Origin: Thermoplasmata archaeon
GTDB taxonomy: Archaea; Thermoplasmatota; Thermoplasmata; Thermoplasmatales; Thermoplasmataceae
Reading direction: 5' to 3'
NCBI GenBank assembly: GCA_021797355.1
Contig: JAJZZX010000001.1
Coordinates: 1-64,000 of the forward strand
DNA length: 64,000 bases
Shown here in pieces: positions 16,189 to 26,400 of this stretch. Under the pieces are notes generated by a model that did no database searches, was not told the origin of the DNA, and was given only the letters and a program-made list of their open reading frames with translations. The position numbers were made by a program, and so were the translations under genes. Every line of letters begins with the position of its first letter. Positions within the stretch are counted from its first letter, which is position 1.

Positions 16189-17850
16189 ATGAGAGCGGAT
16201 CAGCCCGGAAAGATAGGGGACCTTGAAATAAGGAACAGAATAGCAATGGCACCCATGATATCCAATCTGGCCGATCCTGACGGGATGACCAATGAAAATC
16301 ACATTGCGTACCTAGAGGAGAGAGCAAAGGGCGGAGCTGGCCTGATAATTACGGAATATACCTACGTAGACAACAGGAATTCCAGGGGTTCACGAAATGA
16401 ATCCGGTGCCTACAACTACGATTTTGTTCCCAAGTTCAGGAGACTGACGGAGCGTGTACATTTTCATGGTTCAAAGGTGTTCATGCAGCTCGTGCATGCA
16501 GGCGGAAAGGCCTTCCTTGATACGAATAAGGAATCTCCCATGGCACCGTCTGCTGTGGATTACGTCGGATATACGCCCAGGGAGATGACGGTCAACGACA
16601 TTGATACAGTGATATCTTCTTTCGCAAGGGCAGCCAGGTTTGCCAGGCATTCCAATTTTGACGGCGTAGAGCTGCATGGAGCGCATGGATACCTGCTGCA
16701 GGAGTTCCTATCCCCTTCACTTAATCTCAGATCCGACAGATATGGCGGCTCATTCGAGAACAGGCTAAGGGTTGTCCAGGAGATCATAGATGCAATAAGG
16801 GAGGAGAACAGCTTTGCCCTGGGAATAAGGCTCAGCCTGTATGAAGACGACCAGGACGGGTACGGGCCAGATTACGGCCTCAAGATTGCAGAGTCCCTGA
16901 TGGGACTGGATTACGTCCATTTCTCGGCTGGCAGATTTGCACCACCAGGATCATCATCGTCCTTCTACAGCCCAAAGACACACATACTGAACAGGCTCCC
17001 GCGGAAACCTGGACTGACAACAATGGTCGTTGGTTCAGTAACCTCCCTTGAAGACGCTGAAAAGGTCCTGGAGATGGCAGACTTTGTCTCCGTAGGGAGG
17101 GCTTTGCTTGCTGATCCCTATTTTCCAAAGAAGATAATGTCCGAACCAGCAACTGTGAGGCCCTGCATAAGGTGCAACCAGGCATGCCGGGATCTTGGCT
17201 ACGGAGAGGTGAGATGCACGGTGAATCCATCAACCGGGCTGGAGAACTCATTGAGGCACATCCCGAAGTTAAAGGGGGAAATTGCCATAGGCGGGTCCGG
17301 AGTAAAGGGGCTTGAAGCAGCCCTGCAGGCAGCAAGAGCTGGGCTGCATGTAATTATATACGAGAAAAACGGCAGTCTTGGGGGGCAGATAAATGCAATA
17401 TGGGATCAATGGAAAAGGAGGGAGTTCGTAGCACTGGTTGACTACTACAGAACTGTCCTTACAAGGATGGGGGCTGAATTCAGGCTGGGGGAAAACCTGA
17501 CAGGGGACGGCATACTCTGCCTGCCTGACCGGCTTTACCCAGACCTGGCAGCAAAAGGCAGGATCGTTATTGATTCCAACATTTACAGGTATCACGATGA
17601 TGCGCTTCGCCTCTCTGAAGAAAATGAAGTCATAATCACAGAAAGAAGCCTTACGAGCCTGGATCGTGTCCGGCAGGCCGCATTCAGGCGTATTGCAATT
17701 GAAAAGGGAATAAGTATCGTGAAGGAATCCAATGAAAAACCAGACGTATCCATAATGGAAAGGCATCAGTACGACATTCGTGAGGCAATGATATCTGGAA
17801 GGGAGGCTTTCAGGAGATTTGCAGAAGGAAGGTCAATGGATTTCCTCTAG
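16189..17850 (+). CDS. Old-yellow-enzyme family NADH:flavin oxidoreductase, FadH-like, with eroded C terminus
   Basis: 553 residues. The FMN barrel is intact: MAPMISNLADPDG, MQLVHAGGKA, VELHGAHGYLLQEFLSP, SDRYGGSFENR. A cysteine cluster CIRCNQAC...RC (C-x2-C-x3-C-x9-C) would bind one [4Fe-4S], as in 2,4-dienoyl-CoA reductase FadH. The dinucleotide domain starts (GGSGVKGLEAALQAARAG), but its glycine loop is altered and the protein ends about 100 residues short of FadH, without a clear NADPH-binding part. Likely an enoate reductase taking electrons in another way. Divergent from the SDR upstream. Confidence 0.8.
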   Translation: MRADQPGKIGDLEIRNRIAMAPMISNLADPDGMTNENHIAYLEERAKGGAGLIITEYTYVDNRNSRGSRNESGAYNYDFVPKFRRLTERVHFHGSKVFMQLVHAGGKAFLDTNKESPMAPSAVDYVGYTPREMTVNDIDTVISSFARAARFARHSNFDGVELHGAHGYLLQEFLSPSLNLRSDRYGGSFENRLRVVQEIIDAIREENSFALGIRLSLYEDDQDGYGPDYGLKIAESLMGLDYVHFSAGRFAPPGSSSSFYSPKTHILNRLPRKPGLTTMVVGSVTSLEDAEKVLEMADFVSVGRALLADPYFPKKIMSEPATVRPCIRCNQACRDLGYGEVRCTVNPSTGLENSLRHIPKLKGEIAIGGSGVKGLEAALQAARAGLHVIIYEKNGSLGGQINAIWDQWKRREFVALVDYYRTVLTRMGAEFRLGENLTGDGILCLPDRLYPDLAAKGRIVIDSNIYRYHDDALRLSEENEVIITERSLTSLDRVRQAAFRRIAIEKGISIVKESNEKPDVSIMERHQYDIREAMISGREAFRRFAEGRSMDFL

Positions 17851-17861
17851 ATACATGGATT

Positions 17862-18599
17862 TCAGGTTGTGGAATCCCGCTTCATCCTTCTCTCCATCCT
17901 TTCCCTGACCTGAGCCACCTCATCCTTCTCCTCTGGAGTCAGCTCAAAGCGTTCCTCAATCCTATTGCCCACAAATTCCGGAGGTATCTCCTTCACAAGG
18001 AATACCTCGTCTGTGGCCCTGTAGACATGGATGCCAGCATTATTCAGCCCGGCCACGTCTATTTCAACCACTGCCGGGGAATCTATGTGGAAAAGCCCTG
18101 AAACATAAGCCTGCCTTGGAGTCAGGGAAAGATGAATCCAGCTCTTGTCGGAGGGGCTTATGCCAGTTTCTCTGATGAATTCCAGCTCCTCATCAGTTGT
18201 CTGATAATATAGCTTGTCAGGGGCATCCTCAGGCATGTCATCAACATTGATGGGTATTGTATGGCCATATGACGCTCTGATCTCTCCCCTCTCATTTATC
18301 TGGTAACGTCCCTTTGGGTCGGTCATAACAAGCGCCTCTATATGGTAAGGCGTTAGCCACCAGAAGTTCCTCTTTTGTGCCCTTATGACAGGTATTATGG
18401 TATATATCTTGACCCAGCCATGGTCATCAAGTCTGATGCCATAGTTCTCAGGGAAGTGCCTTAGCATTCCAGCCAGGATCCTTCCGACACCCTCCACCTC
18501 ATTCTCATGCATCAGAAGTTTGCCCCTGCTTCCGCATACCGGACACTGGCCCCCCCTGAACGGGCCGTCTCTCTGACAAGTCCTGAGTTCTTCCTCCAT
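17862..18599 (-). CDS. kptA: RNA 2'-phosphotransferase (Tpt1/KptA)
   Basis: 245 residues. The C-terminal two thirds carry the KptA features: LRHFPENYGIRLDDHGW, the RASYGHTIPI loop, and WIHLSLTPRQAYVSG. KptA removes a 2'-phosphate from RNA with NAD, and in archaea may act on ligated tRNA or on ADP-ribosylated ends. The N terminus adds a zinc ribbon (CQRD...CPVCGSRG), as in many archaeal members. Two bases separate it from prs upstream, so the two are probably one transcript. Confidence 0.92.
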   Translation of the reverse strand: MEEELRTCQRDGPFRGGQCPVCGSRGKLLMHENEVEGVGRILAGMLRHFPENYGIRLDDHGWVKIYTIIPVIRAQKRNFWWLTPYHIEALVMTDPKGRYQINERGEIRASYGHTIPINVDDMPEDAPDKLYYQTTDEELEFIRETGISPSDKSWIHLSLTPRQAYVSGLFHIDSPAVVEIDVAGLNNAGIHVYRATDEVFLVKEIPPEFVGNRIEERFELTPEEKDEVAQVRERMERRMKRDSTT

Positions 18600-18601
18600 A
18601 A

Positions 18602-19453
18602 TTATCCCTTCAGCGATCTTGCAATGGTGCCAGCAGCAGAGACCATGCTGTATGGCCCGTCAATGGTGTCTGAGACAACAAGATCATCCACAGACGACGA
18701 AATGATCCGGTCAGATTCACGGGCGAAGACACCATGGACAGCACTTACACTGATCCTGGCAGCACCTGCCTCTCTCAATAACTTAACTGCCTTTATAATT
18801 GTTCCCCCAGTTGATATTATATCATCAACCAGCAGTATTGATTTTCCTCTGAAATCCAGATCGGGAAGCTTCATGTCTACCGTGCCGGCATCGATCCTTT
18901 TCTTGTTTATATAAGCCGATTCAGAACCCATGATGGACGCCATTGAATGAGCCCTTTCGTACCCTCCATCATCAGGAGAAATCACGTAGTCTATGGCTTT
19001 CTTCCTGAAATGATCTGACATATCCTCTATAAGGCTCAGATTAAGAAAGGGATGCGCAGAGAAGCCAAGAGTCTCTGTATCATGTATTTCAACGCAAATG
19101 ATCCTGTCGCACGTCGTGTCGAGAGCCTTTGTAATAGCCTTGGAAGAAACTGGCTCGCCTTCCCTGTATTTCATGTGCTGCCTGGCATAACCGAAGTAAG
19201 GTATGACGGCCGTGACCTTTGAAGCCCCACCCTCCCTTGCTGCGTTCAGAAGCAGAAGCATCTCAAGGATCTCGGAATCGAACCTGGTATTTCCAAGGAC
19301 CGTAACATCCTGCCCGGAAAGATCTGACAGGATCCGAATGTACATTTCTCCATCAGGAAAACGCTTTCTTTCAACGTCTGAGAGTTGGGAAGATGTCAGC
19401 TTTGCCACAGATCCGGCAAGTTTGAGGGATGATGACGACGGAACTACTATCAT
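18602..19453 (-). CDS. prs: Ribose-phosphate pyrophosphokinase
   Basis: 283 residues. KRFPDGEMYIRI, the catalytic loop region GYARQHMKYREGEPVSSK, the SPDDGGYERA segment and the PRPP-binding loop LLVDDIISTGGTI are diagnostic. Makes PRPP from ribose 5-phosphate and ATP for nucleotide and cofactor synthesis. The length fits the compact archaeal type. First gene of a prs-kptA pair. Confidence 0.95.
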   Translation of the reverse strand: MIVVPSSSSLKLAGSVAKLTSSQLSDVERKRFPDGEMYIRILSDLSGQDVTVLGNTRFDSEILEMLLLLNAAREGGASKVTAVIPYFGYARQHMKYREGEPVSSKAITKALDTTCDRIICVEIHDTETLGFSAHPFLNLSLIEDMSDHFRKKAIDYVISPDDGGYERAHSMASIMGSESAYINKKRIDAGTVDMKLPDLDFRGKSILLVDDIISTGGTIIKAVKLLREAGAARISVSAVHGVFARESDRIISSSVDDLVVSDTIDGPYSMVSAAGTIARSLKG

Positions 19454-19513
19454 TACGCCATGGTTATAGCAGAGGTGTTAAAATTTTTGCCCAGAAATAA
19501 GTTTCAGGATAAC

Positions 19514-20899
19514 CTATCCGATGTACGTTCTCATTATTTCTGGGACAGCGGAAATCATGTCAGATACAGTATACCAGTAGGATTTCTGGTGCATGCAGAA
19601 GTCGCCGGCGCTCTTGTTGAGGAATGATGCAATGCAGGCCGCCCGGAAGGCATTCCCGCTTCTAGCAGCCATTCCAGCTGCCAGGCCCGCAAGCAGGTCT
19701 CCAGTTCCACCCATGGTCATCCTGGGATTCCCTCCTTCAGTATACCTTGTCATTCCTGGCGCACATACCACGTCCACTTGCCCCTTCAGAATGACGCATG
19801 TTCCTGTCCTTTCCGCAAATTCCCTGGCATTGGCCTCAGAAGCCTCCTTACCGGCAATCCTTGTGAACTCCCTGCTATGGGGCGTGAGTATTAATTGGGC
19901 CCTGGGTACTGCGGCCTTGACGTCATTGAGCAGATCCAGGCCTTCCGCATCCAGAACAATGATTCCCTTGAAGCCCGCCAGCTCGCTGAGAATGTTTCCA
20001 AGGTCCTGCCCCTTGCCTAGCCCTGACCCAATCAGTATGGAATCGTTGCTGGCTAGTTCCCCCTCATCGAGGCCCTCATCCACGTTCCTCACAATTATGC
20101 CAGGATCAAAGGAACCTATCAGAGAATAGTTTCTGGAAGTTGCATACACCTTCACAAGATCAGTTCCAACTGCCATTGCACCCCTAGCAGCTATCACTGC
20201 CGATCCATGGAAGGTCCAGCCTCCCACAACTGCAACCCTCCCATTCATTCCCTTGTGCGAACCAGCCCTGGCTCTCCGGTAATAAACAAACTCGCCAGGT
20301 CCGTTGTGGGTGAACACCTTTTCAGGTATCCCAATGTCAGCCACAACTATCTGGCCCGAATTGTCCTCCGTCATCCCCTCCTTGACATCAGTGAATGTCA
20401 CGGTAGCTTCGGGGTGGACAGCTAACCTGCTGCCAAGGGCTGAAGGAACATCTACTGACACTACGTGCCTGCCAGACCCATTTATCTCAGATATTACAAA
20501 ATCGTAAGGAGGCCTGGGATCACCGGAAAATCCTGAACCGAAGATTGCATCTATGATAATGTCCGCAGAATGTGCCTCATCCTGAAAACCAGCGGAATCG
20601 CAGAATCTTCCCCTGAACTGCCTTATTGCCTGTCTGGCCTCCCTGGTTTTCATTCCCTGCACCCCTGGAACTGCGTAAAGGACAACATCATTGCCCTGAA
20701 GCAGGTATGTGCCGGCAACAATGCCGTCACCGCCGTTATTTCCGCTGCCGGCAACAACGAGTATTCTCCTGCCTGATCCGTAGGACCTGCTGATGAACTC
20801 GGCCACCCTGTATCCGGCATTCTGCATCAGTTTCCACAAATCACCGAAAAAGAACTCATAATTCCGGTCTGCCCTTGCAACATCATCATAGGACATCAT
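19514..20899 (-). CDS. nnr: Bifunctional NAD(P)H-hydrate epimerase/dehydratase
   Basis: 461 residues. The N-terminal YjeF-type epimerase domain has VAGSGNNGGDGIVAGTYL and a DAIFGSGFSG loop. The C-terminal ADP-dependent dehydratase, a ribokinase-like fold, has AVVGGWTFHGSAVIAARGA and the NPRMTMGGTGDLLAGLAAG end. It repairs hydrated NAD(P)H, a heat- and acid-driven damage product. It is a single gene between prs and the DNA repair gene ogg on the same strand. Confidence 0.94.
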   Translation of the reverse strand: MMSYDDVARADRNYEFFFGDLWKLMQNAGYRVAEFISRSYGSGRRILVVAGSGNNGGDGIVAGTYLLQGNDVVLYAVPGVQGMKTREARQAIRQFRGRFCDSAGFQDEAHSADIIIDAIFGSGFSGDPRPPYDFVISEINGSGRHVVSVDVPSALGSRLAVHPEATVTFTDVKEGMTEDNSGQIVVADIGIPEKVFTHNGPGEFVYYRRARAGSHKGMNGRVAVVGGWTFHGSAVIAARGAMAVGTDLVKVYATSRNYSLIGSFDPGIIVRNVDEGLDEGELASNDSILIGSGLGKGQDLGNILSELAGFKGIIVLDAEGLDLLNDVKAAVPRAQLILTPHSREFTRIAGKEASEANAREFAERTGTCVILKGQVDVVCAPGMTRYTEGGNPRMTMGGTGDLLAGLAAGMAARSGNAFRAACIASFLNKSAGDFCMHQKSYWYTVSDMISAVPEIMRTYIG

Positions 20900-20942
20900 G
20901 GCATGCCATGGACTAGGTGCTAAAAGGCATTTACCATTCCCC

Positions 20943-21599
20943 CTATTTTATCATTTTTCCAGTGGCAATCTTCCACATGTAGAGATCGAGTATCCCAGGC
21001 TCCATCCCAAGGTGATCAGATATTTTAAGAAACCTCCTCTCCATTTCAAGGTAACGTTTTGGTGAAGTGATCTTCTGTATCTCTCCGCTACCTCCCTGGG
21101 AAAGCATACGAACGATATGCTTGTCGAGTATGGCAAACTTGAAAACCCCCACATTCCTGAGGAAATGTGAAGCCTCTTTGTACCCAATCCCCATTACATT
21201 GTCCACAAGGAACTTTCTGGCATAGTCGGCATCGCCGGCCCTTACTATTGAAGGCAGCTCCCTGGCAATCTCCCTGGCCTGGACAATGAACTTGCTGCGA
21301 AGGTTGTAAAACCTGTATTTCACAAATTTCAGTCGATCCCTGAGGATATCCTGAGGCAGCTCCAAAAATCCTCTTATGCCTATGGAATTCTGAGTTCTAA
21401 GCCCCATTTCAGCGGAAGTGTTGGCAGCCAGAATGCAGAAGCAGAGTTCCCCGAAGAGCTTCTCATATCCTTCACGCCCCATGGCCCTGAATTCATTTGC
21501 CCTGCTTTCAACCTCAAAGGAAAATGGAGATAAAGAGAGTTCCCTGACCGTGGCTAGCACTGAATCAAGTTCAGTGTAGGCATTCCTCAGCTCTTCCAT
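20943..21599 (-). CDS. ogg: 8-oxoguanine DNA glycosylase/AP lyase (archaeal Ogg2 type)
   Basis: 218 residues, helix-hairpin-helix GPD fold. FCILAANTSAEMGLRTQ starts the fold, VMGIGYKEASHFLRNVG is the hairpin with the catalytic Lys, and AILDKHIVRML has the catalytic Asp. The short length and lack of an N-terminal TBP-like domain match the Ogg2 family of archaea. It removes 8-oxoguanine and nicks the AP site. Confidence 0.9.
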   Translation of the reverse strand: MEELRNAYTELDSVLATVRELSLSPFSFEVESRANEFRAMGREGYEKLFGELCFCILAANTSAEMGLRTQNSIGIRGFLELPQDILRDRLKFVKYRFYNLRSKFIVQAREIARELPSIVRAGDADYARKFLVDNVMGIGYKEASHFLRNVGVFKFAILDKHIVRMLSQGGSGEIQKITSPKRYLEMERRFLKISDHLGMEPGILDLYMWKIATGKMIK

Positions 21600-21637
21600 T
21601 GGTTAGGTAATTTTTTCAAAGCTATAATTCTGTTGCT

Positions 21638-21644
21638 AAAAAAA
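21638..21644 (-). terminator. T-run terminator after sod
   Basis: Seven A on the plus strand give a T7 run on the transcript strand, 4 bases beyond the sod stop codon. U-tracts are the main archaeal termination signal. Confidence 0.5.
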
Positions 21645-21648
21645 GAGA

Positions 21649-22263
21649 TCACTTGAAGATCTCGTACATTTTCTTGGCTTTCTCAAGTCTCTGCTCAACG
21701 TCCTGCCACTTTACATTCTTCAGGAAAGCGTCGAGATAAGGGGCTCTCTTAGGGCCATAATCTGTGTAGTACGCATGTTCATAGACATCGAGGGCTAGGA
21801 CAACAATGGCGTTCCATATTCCATTGGTATTGTGCACATCAGCTCCGATATTCCTCAGCCTTCCAGTGTTAAGGTCATATACGCAGAGACTCCAACCTCT
21901 GAATGCTATTCCGGTGGCCTTAAAATCCTCAACCCATTTCTCATAGCTCCCGAAATCCTTCTCAACCTGCTTCTTGAATGTCTCGGGAACTGGAACATGA
22001 TCCTTTGAGAGATTGCTGAAATATATCTCGTGGAGCAGCGATCCGTCATAGTTGAATGTCTCCTCCAGTTTCAGTTCCCTGAACTCACTGTAGTTCTGGT
22101 TCGCCTTGCTCCTGTCCGCGTTTGGGAGCTTCTCCCAGATCTCGTTTAGCTTATTTACATAGCCCTTGTAATGGGTTTCAAAATGGTAATCTATCTGCTT
22201 GTCAGAAATTCCATCCAGCCCATTGGGCTTCAGTTTATCCTTTGCCTGCCAATTTTCAGCCAT
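21649..22263 (-). CDS. sod: Iron/manganese superoxide dismutase
   Basis: 204 residues. Metal ligands are visible: His in YHFETHYKGYV, His in LLHEIYFSNL, and Asp and His in LALDVYEHAYYTDYG. GWSLCVYDL marks the core. Converts superoxide to oxygen and peroxide in the cytoplasm, which fits an organism using oxygen. The metal, Fe or Mn, cannot be fixed by eye. It has its own promoter gap upstream and a T-run terminator downstream. Confidence 0.95.
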   Translation of the reverse strand: MAENWQAKDKLKPNGLDGISDKQIDYHFETHYKGYVNKLNEIWEKLPNADRSKANQNYSEFRELKLEETFNYDGSLLHEIYFSNLSKDHVPVPETFKKQVEKDFGSYEKWVEDFKATGIAFRGWSLCVYDLNTGRLRNIGADVHNTNGIWNAIVVLALDVYEHAYYTDYGPKRAPYLDAFLKNVKWQDVEQRLEKAKKMYEIFK

Positions 22264-22333
22264 TTTTTCACCTGTTTCTTCATCGGCTCTTCGTATAAAA
22301 TCTTAATGACCGCTGTTCACTAAAGTTTTTATG

Positions 22334-22555
22334 TCAATAATCTCCGCTGAAAAGAGATGAAAAACGATCAAGAATCATGCAGCTTCTGGCATAGTCCATT
22401 GCAATGATCTTGTATGACCTGGTCCTGTCAACCCACTCCTCCAGGGCCTCCTCATCAAGGGTACGGGCGCGCCCTATCTCCCTTGAACAGGATGAGCAGT
22501 ACATGCCACTGTAAATGAGGTCACCGCATATGATACAGTGGTGCTTAACTGACAT
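22334..22555 (-). CDS. Small zinc-ribbon protein, unknown
   Basis: 73 residues from ATG 22555. HHCIICGDLIYSGMYCSSCSRE is a C-x2-C...C-x2-C ribbon, followed by a helical tail with an unpaired Cys (ARSCMILDRF). No enzyme motif. It lies between sod and the GPN GTPase on the same strand with separate spacing. A nucleic-acid-binding or assembly role is possible but not shown. Confidence 0.6.
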   Translation of the reverse strand: MSVKHHCIICGDLIYSGMYCSSCSREIGRARTLDEEALEEWVDRTRSYKIIAMDYARSCMILDRFSSLFSGDY

Positions 22556-22688
22556 CAACTCAGCATAGGCTGGAGCTTAAAACATTTTGTTCAGGAAAGC
22601 AGCGTTTATATTGTTCCAGCCCCCTGTATTTACACAAGTATAAAAGCAAACAGCCATGGCAATTTTTTAATCATTACAGAATTTTTTT

Positions 22689-23468
22689 TCAGTCATCCCT
22701 GAACATGGTATCAGTATCAGATCCCCCTGTAAAGAAAAGTGACATCTCACCGTATATGTCCTCAAAGCCGTACATGTCCCTTGCGGAGACCTGGAAAATG
22801 CGGTTTACCATCTGGCTCTCCTTGAAGGCATGAAGTATTGATGAGAAATAGTCCTTAACCATTTCCTGCTTCTCCTCAAGAAATGCATCCAGCAAAAGGT
22901 CGGGGGAGTTCTCCCAGCTTACTATGTTGTTTATCTCCTCCTCGCTTATCAGATCGGTCTTGTTTAGCACAAAGAGCATTGGTTTGTAGAATCTTGACAT
23001 GACTGAACCGAATAGCATCTTCTGTGATATGTATCCGGAGGGCGAGGAAGCTATGACCGAATCAGCAATGTAAGCTATCATGGCTTTTCCACCGCTCAGC
23101 CTGTCCACAAGTATGGGGCTTCCAGGCCTGAAGCTAAAAAGCTCAATCTGACCAGGCGTATCGAATATAACATAATAGTCATCAAGTTCCTTGATCATCC
23201 TTGTTATCTTGTCTGCGTTTTCCAGCAGAAGATCCGCGGCCACAATCTGTGCCCCGTTGGGCCCCAGGTTGTATTCAGACATGATCTGGCTCAGGGATAT
23301 TGTTTCCCTGATGTCCACTTCAGCATCGTAGGGTATGTATTCTGAACCCGGATCTAGATTCACGACGGCCGCGTCATAATCATTGGAAATAAGCCACTCC
23401 TTCAAACCGGCGCAAAATGTTGATTTCCCAGTTCCCGCAGGGCCGGTCACAAACAACGATCCTATCAT
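22689..23468 (-). CDS. GPN-loop GTPase
   Basis: 259 residues. Walker A is GPAGTGKST, the defining Gly-Pro-Asn lies in NLGPNGAQIVAADLL, the switch is FDTPGQIELF, and the guanine-specific motif is VLNKTDLI. GPN GTPases form dimers and help to assemble RNA polymerase in eukaryotes; the archaeal role is less clear. Its ATG overlaps the DNA polymerase D gene stop by 4 bases, so it belongs to the pyrG-SCP2-polD operon. Confidence 0.93.
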   Translation of the reverse strand: MIGSLFVTGPAGTGKSTFCAGLKEWLISNDYDAAVVNLDPGSEYIPYDAEVDIRETISLSQIMSEYNLGPNGAQIVAADLLLENADKITRMIKELDDYYVIFDTPGQIELFSFRPGSPILVDRLSGGKAMIAYIADSVIASSPSGYISQKMLFGSVMSRFYKPMLFVLNKTDLISEEEINNIVSWENSPDLLLDAFLEEKQEMVKDYFSSILHAFKESQMVNRIFQVSARDMYGFEDIYGEMSLFFTGGSDTDTMFRDD

Positions 23469-26400
23469 GCCTCTTCCTCCTCCTCATAGCTATCCAGGTC
23501 TGGTGGATTTGGTTCACTGTCAGGCTCCTCCATGTTGAACGTACCCTTGATTGTCCTGACCAGGTTGTCAATCCTGGCGTTGAGGTACCAAGGCAGGTTA
23601 AACTCGCTCGCTATTTTCACTGTTTCATCCATGTATTTTATCACGCTCCCCTTGTGTATTGTGAGTATCAGGTTATGGTTGCCGCAACGCAGGCATCTCC
23701 CGGACAGGGGAACCCTGCGGTATTTTGCATTGCACTTTGTGCATCGGAATTCCTGAGAGAAGAATTTACGGAAGTTGCCGTACATATCGGGCAAAAAATG
23801 CGAATTCAGGACCCTGGCAGCAACATCATTCTCATCCACACCACGAAGCCTTCTGGCAAGTGACAGCTGCCTCTCTATCTTTTCCTGCATTGAATCAATG
23901 GTCTTGTAGGAGCATACAAGGACGCCCGAACTTATGTCAGAGGTGCCCGTTGTGAATCCAGTGCCCATTATGCTGCCGGTTTTCTTGAGCCTGGCGCCCA
24001 TTGTCATCATGGTTTCCTCGATCTCTGCAGGAGCCCTATGTTCCTGCATCGCCTCATAGAAATCAAGTGGATATTCCCAGAGTGTGTCCACATTCATGGC
24101 TTCCTTGTCTACCTCATCCGGATTAAGCTGTACTGTTAGAACAAGTGGAGCATCCATCAAGCCTCCCCTTGTGGAGGGAAGGTATTCCCTTGAGAAGTTA
24201 ATAAGTCCATCCAGCAGAAGAAGTATGCTGTCTTCATCACCGTCACAGTTTCTTCTCTTTGCAGCATGGAAAAAGGGATGGGCGTAGCAGCCGCTAGCCT
24301 CCGAGAAACCAATGATCCGTCCCAGTATTCCTCCGGAAGTGTGTGGTGCCAGGCCTATTACCAGCTTTCCAATAAGGTCTTTTGGCTCGGAGCATAGGTA
24401 AAAAGGAGCCATTCCATAGTACCTTACCAGAAGATCATCAACGAAGGAGGCAACATTCAGCAGATATTCGGCAGACTTCCTTGGGATTATGATGTCCTGG
24501 GGGAATATTTCGTTGAGTTCCTTTTCTGCATCGTAACCCAGTTCGGACAATTTTTCTCTGGGAAGGCCTATTTCCTCAGCCTTGAAATGGGTGATTGGTA
24601 TATCTGACATATCATACCTGCACGTTCCATCCTTGTTTGTGGACACATCGTGCAGCGCACGCAGGAAACCCTTTTCAATGGGTTCGCTGACCTTGTCCTT
24701 CGACATGAGTTTCTTGACACCTTTTATCTCAAGCTTCTCTGGAATCTGTATCCCCAGGCGTGCTATTGAACTCTCCATGATCTGGTCAAGGTCCATGTTG
24801 ATCTTCTTGGTCTTGCCAGTGCTTTTTGTGACAGATCCACACTGGTAACATATGGGCTGTGAGGTTTCAAGGCCGCAGCTCGAGCACACCCTCACACTCA
24901 CCTCTGCCTGGTATCCCCCCTGTGCATTTTTCCTTGCATTTTTTAAAGATCTTCTTGCGTCTCCATAGTTCTCAACAGGAAACAGGACATGCACCTTTGG
25001 CTTCATCTTCCTATCTCCCGCCTTCTCAGGCCTTCCAAGCCTTGATCCTACCCTTGTGGGGGACCTTGAAATGATTCTGAAACCTGCAAGTTCATTCACA
25101 GCCTCCATGATGTCCCTTGAATCCGGAATGCCTCTCCGATGTACAATAGCGCCGTTTTCAATATCCAGGCCAACTGTAGCAATTAGCGGATAATATTCCG
25201 CAAGCACCAGTTCGTTGCCGGAAACAGAGTAGGGAACTCCCAACTTAACTAGTATATCTTTAAGTGAGTTATCTGCCAAAAGATGATCGCCGGAAATTTT
25301 TGAATCGCCTAATTTGCGCCTGAGAAATGAAAGCTCATCCCGGGTTATATCATGCCAGAAGTAGTCATACCTGGGATGGAGCGGGACCCCATGTTTCAGG
25401 GAAAGTTCAACCGCTTCAAACTGATCAGGAACGGAATCCCAGTAAGATGCTCTGAGATCATCAGGCAGGTAAAGCTTCCACCAGTCATGGTTGAACGATC
25501 CAGGGACAAGCTTATAGTTGTTTTCCAGAAAATCGCCATATGCTATAAGAATCTCCCCAAGGTCTGTTATGCTCTCGATCTGGGGGAGGAGCTTTTCAGC
25601 CTCTTCCTGGCTTTCAACCCTAACATGATCACCGCTCTTCAGCAGGACCATGGGACCGTCTATGCCGTCGGATGGTGTGACAGCTGCTGCCTTCCCGGGG
25701 AGCTCCACCTTAATCTGTGATCCTATTGCTATGAACCTGTCAACTATGACCATGCTTGCTGGGTGTATGGAAGCCGCTGCAAGGCCATTCACCCTTGACC
25801 TCCCATATCTCAGCCTGAATCCTCCTGGCCTTCCAGGATGGCCAAATACTGGTCTCCCAGCAACCAGATCCTTGAGAAACTTTTCAGATTTCCCTGCATC
25901 GGCCTTTGCATCACCACCTTTCTGCTCTTGCTTGTTTCCCAGAAAGTTCCATTCCGTAAGCCCGAGCTTTTCTGTGTGTTTCAGAACTTTCTTTGACTTC
26001 TGAATGAGCCCTTCACACAGTACTAGGCACATTCCACCTCTTATTCTGTTGGTCTTGATCCTCTGCATATCCCTGTGCCCGGAAACCTCCTCCTCTTCGC
26101 TCCCTTCACCGTCTATGCAGACAGGAGAATGAACTATTACCTGTCTTATTTCGTCAGGGGTGGGAAGGTATTGCAGGTGCTTTATCCTGTTATAAGCCTG
26201 AATCTCCTCAATATATCTCTCAATCTCGTCTTCAGTTGCCTTGAATGAACCTATACCCAGATCACGCCTGACCACGTCTGCTATAAGAACACTGAGGGCC
26301 TGTGCAGTTCCTCCTGCGCCCCTGATTGGTCCGGAATATACAACAGAAACATAGTCCGTCCCATCTGGGTTGCTATCTATGGATACATCAGCTATGCCCT

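Noticed and set aside
15910-16327. N-terminal extension of the SDR gene up to 16327
   Set aside because: The extra 73 residues do not resemble the fold and would overlap the start of the divergent flavoenzyme gene; ATG 16108 begins at the Rossmann strand.
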